A stretch of DNA of 64,000 nucleotides from Trametopsis cervina (taxonomy: Eukaryota; Basidiomycota; Agaricomycetes; Polyporales; Irpicaceae). A model generated the notes under the pieces. That model ran no database searches. It worked only from the letters and a program-made list of their open reading frames with translations, and was not told where the DNA came from. Where the stretch lies: the NCBI GenBank assembly GCA_022385755.1, contig MU278355.1:128974-192973 (forward strand), written 5' to 3'. The position numbers and the translations under genes were made by a program. This document shows positions 54,899-64,000 of this stretch, piece by piece (position 1 is the first letter of the stretch; each line of letters opens with the position of its first letter).

Positions 54899-57800
54899 TT
54901 AGTGGTCTCTTGTGCGCTTGACGCGACCTCTGCCCTCGCTGAAGAGAGGACAGTAATTAGTCGACGAAGATCAAACTGCTTGAAGGAACACGTACACAAA
55001 CGTATCCCCTTTACGCTTCCGACTTTCCTTCTTGGCGACGTTGCGATGTATTTTGCGTTTTGATGCCAGTTCAGGGTTTGCAGCAGCCTTTTAGATGACG
55101 ATCAGCTCCGGTGTACTTGCGATACATCACGTAGGGGGAATATACCTGGACCACACGAGCAGTCCGCCGCTCTCTCTGTACACCAAGGACGTTTTGACGG
55201 ATCTTATTGTAGACGGTTGCGAAAGCCGTGGTACCGACCCTCGACTGTACCAGATCTTGCAGCTCGATAGACAACGTTTTGAGTTCCTCTATATGCGAAG
55301 TTAGGGAATGCATAGCTGCTTGCGAAGGCAAGGACGTACCCATGGGAGCATCTCGAATGGTATCATCCTCTGCTATGCGATAAAGGGGCGACAGTATATG
55401 TACGAGGAACTTCTCGACTTGCGGAGCTTCTAAGAAAGAAACCATCGCTGCGAACCAGCGCAGTACGCTTGCAGGTTGCTCGAACCAATTAGGCTGAGTA
55501 GAAACACAAATTAGTACGATCGACGTTTGTTTATGTAGCACACGAGCTTACAGTGCTGGATGACTTGTTACGGCGAGCTATGTGAGCGGAACGAGCCTGA
55601 TAGGAAAGTTTCGAGAATAGCCATGATAGCGGGTGACGATTTGGCTCGTCAGCATCCTGTTCATTTTCGTTGTCTTCTTCGTCGTTCTCATCAACTTGGT
55701 AGTCGTCGTCCTTCTCTTGGGTAGAGGCGGTACCTGCCATTGTCTCAAGGTTATGGAAGCATTTTCCGATGTAAAACAGATTCTTGACAACCTGCACACC
55801 AAGCGCAGCGTCAAGATTTTCGCTTCGAAGCTGTAGGCACAGCTTCTTCGCTATATCTTCCATGCCTATGACAGAGAAAGGCGAGTCCTCGGGGAGATTG
55901 GGGGAGGGCGCTGCAGCGGGTACTGCAGCGAAGAGAAGTCCGAGAAGGCGGCAGGAGGCCGTTCGTACCCACGCGTGGGGGAAAAGGAGAAGTGAGACCA
56001 CCGATGACCAAGGGACTTTGTCTGATTGAACAGTAACCTCGGGGGTGATGCGCAACAGCTTCGCCAGAGTGGTTAGAGCATGATACGGAACTTGCCACTC
56101 GATGTCGAGGTCCATAGTAGTCTCGTCCGCTCCAGTGGCTTCCTCCAGATTATTGGCCGCAACGGTGATAATGGCACCAAGATCCTCGAGCATGGAAGCT
56201 ATGTATGGAGCAGCATCGCCTTGCAGATAATCTATGAGTATGCTGTATACCTGCGACGAGACTCGAGCTAGCTGCGGTTGAGAACGCTGCGACGCCCAAG
56301 AGTGGATGTGAGACATCACCACACGACGTTGAGAGCCTTCTAGCTTAGCAAACAGGTTCTTGATCAACTCCGAAGCCATTTCTCTGCATTTAGACGAGTC
56401 ATCATTTGCGATGACCATTACAAGAGCGACGAAGAGTAGATCCGAGTATTCTTGAATGAGGGCGGGATCGAATTTGGACAGTATGGCATTGAGCAGCTCC
56501 ATGACGGACTTGCGACCGCTTTCGTGAACGTAGGATAGGTTCTTGGCGAAGAATGTCATGCTGTTTCGAAGGCGACCTTTCCCTTGCGGGTATTCCAACA
56601 GGAACTGAAGAAGCACCCCGCGGCAGAGCTCCTGAACTTGCGAAGATTGGTTCGTAACCATGATCTCCGAGACCCTATCCATGAGATCGTAGATTTCAGG
56701 GACTACGAACTTACGAGCCACGATCGCCCTGAGCATGGTGAACACAGAAGTTTGTCTTTCAGGCTCTTCCAAGTCAGGGGATAATAGCTCGAGAAGGAAG
56801 ACGAGATCTTTCTCCTTCACTTGCGCTGTTGGCTGATCTCGGAGTACCGTAGCCAGCGATTTGAAAGCGGCCTGTACGACATCGGACTCGGTCGATCCCG
56901 TCTGCTTGACTATGTCGATCATTTGGCGAATGAATACCGGGAGTGATTTCGGAATAGACTTGAGAGGACACTTGACGATGGCAGTGGCAGCTTTGAGACC
57001 CGGAATGAGAACTTGCATGTGCTTCGAGTAGAGCGTGTTTCCGATCACAGGGACCATTGGCTCTAGGCGCGCGATGACCGCAGAGTCCTGGAAGTCGAAC
57101 CGACCTCGTCTATGAGCTGTGTTGAAAAGCTCCAGACCGAATACGATGAAACTAAACGGGCATAAACTAATAAGCAACGATGATATCGCGCCTGAGCGGC
57201 CACTTACGTGAACGAGTTGTTGGCATAATGGTCGGCTTCCTGAATAAGATGCCTCTTCTTCTCCACTACCGCGTCGGTCTTCGCCTTTCCAGTGGCCTGC
57301 TGGGGCTTTGGGACCACTTTCAAGAAACGCGCGTTCTGGCTAATGAGTGTATGACACAACGCTAGCAAGTCAACGGGCGTGACGTGTTGGTTTGCGTTCA
57401 AGCCTCCGGCGATGCGGCGCAGAAGGTCCTCCACCTGTTGCATGACCTTCAACGTCTCCGTGTGCTGTAGTATGTTCCGGATAGGCACCAGTAGGCTGCT
57501 GATCTTTGGAGGTGTGATATGCTTCGCGATAATCGAGAAGGAGTCTAGCCCCTTAGCAGACGACAGCCGTACTTCTCTGATCTTGGTCTTGAAGTCTTCA
57601 GATTGAACATCCTTACCAGACTCGCCAAATATAACCTCGGCAGAGACGTGAGCGACATCGTTTACGCACTCGTCCAGCACAGCAAAGTCAGAGATGTGTT
57701 TGTCCGAAGTGACATGCACGACTAGAGCATGGGCGACATACGCTAGTATATGTAGGTGCGGTCCTCGGGTGAGGGCGGTCCGTAGCTCTCGTAGTATTTC

Positions 57801-60800
57801 TGGAAGATACGAAGGTCCGAGAATGACGGCTATCTTGCACAAGGTGTCGCGAGACAGGTCTCTGGTTTCTTGAGATTTACTCCTGAATATCTGGCTGATA
57901 ACGACGATGAGCCTCGAGATTTGGGTATCGCGAGCGGAAACTGGTAGATGCTTCGCAACCTGTACGATTCCGATGGAAATAGGGATACGAAGAGTGTCCT
58001 CGGTCTCGTCCCTCTTCTCAAGGTGCTGGAGAAGACTGGGTAGTAGCTTAGTGTTCACTACATCTGCGATCAAAGAGCGCTGTTTCGCGTCGGCGTCAAG
58101 GAGCTGTGTGGTTTCCTCGGGTTCTTCTTCTGGAGCCAAGTCGTCCGCATCAACAGCTTGCGGCGGTTGACTGACTTCGACCACGACGTCCATCGGGAAA
58201 TGGAAGTTATCAAGTATTGAAACGAGTGTGCGAATGAAGAGGCGCTCCGATTCGTCCTTCTTGCGAGAAAGGCGCAAGTACTGCTGTATCAACGCGTGAT
58301 AAGCACCCCAGTGTAAGTGCCTAGCAATGTGCCCCAGGGTGGTGATTGATTCGTTGAGGAGATGATGGTCAATCTTGAGCCCTTCTGTGATAAACGTTCC
58401 CACCAGAGGGACGAAGATGTCGGATAAAGTCGTGCTCTTGATCACGGCTTCGTTGCAAAAGTCCACGAGTCGTCGCAGAGCTCTCGTTCGACGATGAGTC
58501 TGCACGTGGAGAACGTTGTTGAAAAAGCTAGCTTCTTCATCCCCCGCAGCCAGAAGAGGTCGCATTTCCTGGAGCGCCGCAATATGTTCACACTGTTGGA
58601 TGCTATACGACAGCACGCTGAGTAGTTCGGCCCGCACTAGTTCGTTCCTCGAGCGTAAGCCATTCTTTAGCCCGGGGTACAAGACCTTGATGAACGTAGC
58701 TTCATAGTCCGCACGGTGGTTCGCAGCACGATCTATGAAACGCTTCATTGAAGCAGATGAATTGGTGCGTATAGACAGTTCGTCGGGATCTTGGATGAAG
58801 TTGAGTACGTTATGCAAGATCGGTAGCCACTCCTGGGCTGTGAGAGATTCGTAAAGGGTATCGTTTAACGTCGCGAATGCGGTTAAGCGTCTGTCAAAGT
58901 CGGGCTCCTCCATCCGTCTGGAGGAATAGGAGTTGAGCGACTCCAAAAGGTCTGTCAGGCGTTGCAATGATGTGTCCAGCTGCGCAAATGCTTGGAACGC
59001 AGCCACTACTGCCAGACGAGCTTGTCTAGACCTGAGGCTTTGCAAGAGATACGCGAAGAGAGAATATGTCTTCATGTAGACCGCACTCTCCCGGCTGCTG
59101 AGACCGCTTACGAGAGGGAGCAGGTTGCGAATGATATTTATGATATCGACCTTGAGCTTCTCTGGGATCATCTTCGACGGTTTTCGCAGGATGGGGGTGA
59201 AGAGACTGAGCAATGCCGATGCCTGACTAGAGTCCGCCATATAGGGCGCAAGTTGAGACAATATATTGATCTGTCGCCTGCCGAGTTGATCTGTGAGAGA
59301 GGCATCGCCTTTCATCCGTTCGACCAGGGAAGTCAGGTTAGTCAGTAGATGCGAGATTCCTGGCTTTAAGACGGACTCGAGAATACTTTCATCGGCCTGG
59401 GCAAGGTCCAGTAGGTGCTCGATGACGTCGAAGACCTTCGAAATCACAGCTGGCTTGACACTATTCGCCACCAGACAGTCGTAAACCTTTGGCAAGACCA
59501 GGTCATCGTAGGCGACAAGGTATCGGACCGAATGAGGCTTCAAAGACCACGTGTGAAATAATTCCAGAAGGGCAGACGGTGCCTGCGTATTTTCGATGCT
59601 GAGCAACGGTAGTCGAGGCGAAATGAAAGCACGAAATGCTTCCGGGAGATAGGGGGTGAAATCGAAGTCGAGAGCAACAGGGGAACGGAAGAAATCAATG
59701 AATCTCCTTAAACCAGTCTGGCGAACGGCCCGAATGGCTCGACCTGTTCCAGACGGGTGTTGCTCGTCTTCGTCCTCGGGGTCGGATGGTGTATCTTCCT
59801 CGTTGCTACCTCCGGACTCTTCAACGTAGCCAATAGCTGTCGCGCTGGCAGTAAGTCTTCCTTGAGCATACCCGATGATGTCAAGAAGCACTTGAAGGAG
59901 AGTATTCCATCTGGCCAGTAACTTAGTTCCCAAATTCTTCATGACGTCGCCTAACAGAGTCAAGAATCCGACCAGTTGTTTATCCGAAACAGTGTCCGGT
60001 ATTGCCTTAATCTGGTATTCTTTCCCAAAATCCGATGGTTCCTGACTACCGGCCGCATTTTCGCGTTGCGATAGTATTGGGCCCAGCATCAAGTCAACCA
60101 AGGTGTTTAGCTCGTCATTTGTGCAGCCAGCAAACGCAGATAGTACTGCAGCGCGCCTATCCAGCCCCCCCTTTGACCGGCTCTTGCCTTTCTTCTCCAG
60201 CATCACTCCGTATAGCAGCCTGATCAAAACGCCGATGATCTCATTTCTCCCGGCCCCATCGATGTTTGCAATATCGAGCCCGGTCAGCTCATCTCTCCAC
60301 CGTGTAGCGTCCAATAAGGCCTTGAACTGTTCTTCAAATTTGATCAAGGGCGGCTCCTTAAACGTCAGGGTACAGTCCAATGCAAGTCTCTGGAGTTGAC
60401 GGTCGGGGTGCGAGAGTAGAGTGGTATACAGGAGGCGCATGTCCTGCGTGGAGTACAATGCCTTCGGGTTGGAAAACTTGGAGAAGAGAGTGAGCCACGC
60501 TGCCAACTTCGAGCGAGCAAGCGCCTTTGTAGGCTCTTCGGGAGAAACGAAGGACAAAAAGTAAGGGACAAGCTCTCTGTTATGCTTCTCCGCCAGAGCT
60601 GGAGCCACAGAAAGGGCAGTTAGGAGTTGCAGCTCATAGTTATTGGCGTCATAACGTCCCTCAACGTGCAATGCCTAGACGTATTCAGTGCTTAAGTGAC
60701 GGTTGGAGAGAAGAGCGGACATACTGCGTGGATGGCCCTTTGAGAAGCACTACCACCGAGCCAAATATTGATAGCAGACCTGATCTTGTGAGCACTTGGG

Positions 60801-63412
60801 TCCCTCCATGTTCGCTCACTTTCATTTATCGTGTCCGATTCGTCGTCTACAGGATCTGGCCATTCTAGGTCAGAAGGCGGTTCACTCCCTTGCTTCAGCT
60901 CTTCGAAGATGAGACGCCAAACGATCTCGCTGATTCCTTTACGCTCCGACATTATCGCAATGGCTTCAGCTGCGGCTGACCACAGTGGACGCAAATTAAT
61001 CTTGAACTGGGCTATAGCGCAGATCTCAGCGCAAATAACGGGCATTAAACGACCTGAATACACACCTACTAGCCATCGAAGCGACAGGCTTGCTCCAACT
61101 TCGTCGTTGTCTCGAAGCAGATGGTTCAGCCGCTTCATATGGAGAACGCGTTCCCGGACCCCTTGTACATCCACGCTGACTTCTTCCCCTTGCAGACACC
61201 GTTTAACCATCTCAGCAGCTCCACCCAAATCGCTTCCAGGTTCTGCTATCAGGGGCGAGGACAGAAGACGCAGGGCACTCAAGCGAGTGAGACGAGAATG
61301 TGAACCAATAGAGGCTTGCAGGGGGTGGTAAAGGACTTGGAACTCAATCCGCATATCATGTTGTATTGAACTGCAAGCAAGATCAGTAAGTAGACTAACG
61401 AAAACGATAGTGACTACTTGCGTGTTTTGTGCCAGCTTTACGAGGCCATCCAGTACAAATCCATTGGTCGCAACCTCCTCACGTTCTATAATCCATTCAG
61501 CCACATGGATTAAGTTGAGTTCATCGCGCCATTCCTTCGAAGGTCGATGTGCCAGACAAGCCATGGAGGCACCGAGAGCCCAAGGTGAGCTGACCCTGAG
61601 TTCGTGCTCTGGGTCTGACACGATAACCTTGATGATCCCTGCCAGAACCTTACCGAAATCGGGTATAAGGCCTGACAAGGCAATAACATGTTGTAGCTCG
61701 AATATCTATGCGCTCGGTCAGTTTTCGCTATGGAGAAGAGACTACACAGAAGGAAACACCGACCTGCTGTTCCGCAGCCGTCCAATGTTCAAATCGAGTA
61801 AAGACCCATGTTCGTAGTCGATCTTTCCATCGATCATCCACAGCAGTTAGCTTTCCCTCCTTTTGCGCCGCACTGAGCATTTCGAGAACCTTCATAACGG
61901 CGTCATCTTTCTCCAAGAGTTCCAGGGATCTCTTGACCACATGCGGTAGAGCAATCATCTGCCATCCTCCCCATCCAAGTTCCAGCAACGCCCCGGTCAG
62001 CTGCAAAGCGAGACCGGCTCGTTCAATCCACACGCGCTCGAAAATCTTCCTGCCGGGTCCCATCCACAGGGCCATGTCCCCTGCCATGAGACAGGCTGTC
62101 GATATCTTGAGGTGGGAGGCATGGAGATCAGTCGAAAGAGGTATGAGCTGAAGTTTGGCGAGGATAACGGCATGGTGCTTCGGACTGATGCGCGAGCCAT
62201 TACGCACGCTACAAGGAACAGTAATGACCTCCAGCAGGCGTCCAACGTCGTCTTCCGATTGAGAGGTAGAACCTTCTATTGCAGTAACATTGGTGAGGTA
62301 CTCCAATAGAATATCTGTTACAGGAGAATATTGCTCTGCGGTCTTGCAATGATGTGCAAGGGCGGTCAGGACACGACGAATGACGGTGAACGAATCCGTA
62401 GAAGCTTCCGAGTTTGGTGCTGTAGATAAATGGAACTGCAGTAGAGGTCGAATGATACTTGGTGTGCTTGTATGTAGGGTTTGTGACACGCTCTGTCGGG
62501 GATGTTCGTGAGTCGGTTCAACGCTGAGGCACTCCACAGCATACCTTGCACGCACACACAAATACCCATGCTCCAACATCAGGGCTGGCAGACTCCGTTA
62601 TCCTCGCCACACATCTCTCCCTCGATTCTGCCTTCATTCTTCGAAGCGTGTTACCCCAAACTTCAGCTACAGCGCGCTGAACCTCCGGGTCGCAAGTGGG
62701 GAGGACATCCGAGAACGCCGTCCATGTAACGTCAACTGTTTTTGCAGTAGCATCTATTGGTAGGAGGACATATTTGAAGAATGATGTGAAGGTGGGTAGT
62801 AGAATGGAGAACGTCTCCGCCGCGAGAGATCGTGGTAAGAGGCTGAGTAGACGAGTGAGGATCTGAGGGTACGCCGGCGTTATAGTTGTGCGCAAGTCAT
62901 GTATGAGCTTCTGCAGAAGACTGGACGAATGTCAGAGACACTAAAACATGCAAATATGAAGAGAGACGCACTCTAGTAGAGGCTTCAAAGCTTCGTCGTC
63001 GGCACCGTCCACCGCCTCTAACCATAAGTCCGTTATCTCTTTCCAGTGATGTACCAATAGTGCAATAGAAGACGAGAGCGGATCCGCCTTGTTTACAAAC
63101 CTCAAAAACGCGGGTGCTAGGTTCAGCTCTCTCCAGTCGGAGAGTGCAGTGTGGAAATGAGAGTCATTATCCTGTACGGTGTATTCAGTAAACCCCAATA
63201 TAATGGCAGGGTGACTCTTACCGCAATTTCATGGTCTAGCTGAGTTTGCAAGATAGCAGGTGTGAGATGAACCTGCTTCAAGGTCTCCTTGTAGGATCGG
63301 TGCTTGATATGTAAAAGGTGAGCTAAAGTCTGAACCGCACGGAGACGAGTCGAACCTTGAATCGCTTAGCTGGCCGTTCTGGTGCGACATACTGGTCCTC
63401 ATCAACATCCAT
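54899..63412 (-). CDS. UTP20: UTP20 (DRIM), SSU processome HEAT-repeat protein
   Basis: An 8.5-kb gene with about 12 exons; the two largest are about 60671-57216 and 57160-55550. The protein is about 2,600 aa, close to yeast (2,493) and human (2,785). It starts MDVDEDQ and AKRFK, then HRSYKETLKQVHLTPAI, which requires a 53-bp intron with a weak GTTCGA donor, and SDWRELNLAPAFLRFV, matching the family's N terminus. Nearly all the rest is alpha-solenoid (HEAT-like) repeats. An acidic DDDYQVDENDEEDNENEQD patch lies near the C terminus, and the basic tail is NPELASKRKIHRNVAKKESRKRK. UTP20 sits in the small-subunit processome and is needed for 18S rRNA processing in the nucleolus. The stop is TAA at 54901-54899. 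Confidence 0.92.
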
Positions 63413-63562
63413 TGCAGCTCAATAACCGATAGGACAGGGTTTTGGGGCGAAGGAGAGCAGGACGGTAGCCACAGGAGTTGTAGCAGCCAATGGTAAAGTA
63501 CGTCCCAGAAAATATTTGATCGAAATCACCCCGGGCCGGAAAATCCAGCATTCACGCAAGAA

Positions 63563-63575
63563 CTAACCCTAACCC
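63563..63575 (+). promoter_or_regulatory. Telomere-repeat-like box in the UTP20 promoter
   Basis: CTAACCCTAACCC is two units of the CCCTAA telomere repeat, 150 bases upstream of the UTP20 start codon. In yeasts and plants, telo-boxes bound by Tbf1- or Rap1-like proteins mark ribosome-biogenesis promoters. Confidence 0.5.
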
Positions 63576-63758
63576 AAGAACCAGGCTCCCAGAGGCGGAA
63601 AGAGCAGCTTACTTAGTTATTTCGCTAGAGGATCCTAGGAGACAGAGTGCTACTAGACTAGTACTGAGTCATCCGCGGTAACAACTGGTAAGCATGACAC
63701 TGGAAGTATGAAGTAAACGAGCGTGAATGATGGGCCTAGGCTACTGGAGGGTTTGCAT

Positions 63759-64000
63759 CTAAACGGACATGGACCTCTTGACGTCTGGCCCCCTGGACGG
63801 TGCATCACCATCTCGCAGAACAACCACCTCTTTTTGCACCTCAATTTCGGCGAGAGGGATACTCCCGGTTTGCCCAGTCGTGGTATCAGGGCGCGCCCAT
63901 TGGAGCATGCTAGGCGCGAATCCCTGTATTGGACGCATGGTATTGTATCAATAAGCGTTGAAAATACGACAAGAGACAAGTTATTCGCACAGTTTCTTCG
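63759..64000 (-). CDS. Last exon of an unidentified gene (5' end beyond window)
   Basis: On the minus strand an exon seems to start near 63937 after an acceptor CCAATACAG and reads GFAPSMLQWARPDTTTGQTG, then IPLAEIEVQKEVVVLRDGD, ending at TAG (63761-63759). The protein-like composition and a fitting acceptor support a real terminal exon. The upstream donor and exons are beyond the window or in the last 60 bases. No family is recognised; the acidic, Val-rich end resembles a cytosolic tail. Confidence 0.4.

Noticed and set aside
1..64000. CRISPR arrays, rRNA operons, intact transposase or reverse transcriptase
   Set aside because: No regularly spaced direct repeats, no rRNA core sequence and no DDE or RT motifs were found in any frame inspected.

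Overview
This window is nuclear DNA from a filamentous basidiomycete, most likely an Agaricomycete. Nearly every gene is cut by many short introns (about 37-90 bp) with GT..AG ends and CTRAY-type branch points. TrpC is the fungal trifunctional fusion, and there are mushroom-type families such as a DUF6534-like membrane protein, MYND-finger repeats and a NoxR regulator. Placing it in Polyporales would be inference. Splice models were built by hand from donor/acceptor sites and reading-frame continuity. Several close exactly in frame; those marked approximate do not.

Layout. 1-5.5 kb: the 5' part of an uncharacterised Ser/Arg/Pro-rich protein and a nine-exon gene of about 1,027 aa with no family I recognise. 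6.3-10.2 kb: a six-exon MYND zinc-finger gene, followed by a tandem copy that has lost the first two exons and carries a one-base deletion. 11-13.3 kb: a SnoaL-like gene converging on a phosphatidylserine decarboxylase. 14-16.4 kb: an MFS permease with about 16 introns, the first apparently GC-AG. 17-21.6 kb: a carnosine N-methyltransferase-like gene, a DUF6534-like membrane protein, and a decayed second copy of the methyltransferase. 21.6-27.3 kb: a 700-aa caspase-like (C14) protein and a UPF1-like superfamily-1 helicase.

28-43.4 kb is mostly conserved housekeeping and developmental genes: a Drs2-type P4-ATPase, a four-RRM protein of the Mrn1/Nrd1 type, trifunctional TRPC, and NoxR (TPR plus PB1). 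43.8-45.6 kb: a small protein with 11-residue coiled-coil repeats and a DUF302-like protein. 45.8-53.6 kb: two tandem dynamin-like GTPase genes, separated by an AT-rich block dense in TTCACNGAA-type motifs and a long pyrimidine tract. 54.9-63.4 kb: the giant HEAT-repeat SSU-processome protein UTP20, with a telomere-repeat-like box in its promoter. A last exon of another gene runs off the right end.

Conserved single-copy genes (PSD, DRS2-type, MRN1-type, TRPC, NoxR, UTP20) alternate with lineage-specific islands where local duplication followed by decay is the main theme (MYND pair, methyltransferase pair, dynamin pair). The most unusual items are the uncharacterised nine-exon gene, the caspase-like protein with a roughly 400-aa C-terminal half of unknown function, the hendecad-repeat protein, and the repeat block between the dynamins. 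I see no rRNA, CRISPR array, or convincing intact tRNA or transposase.
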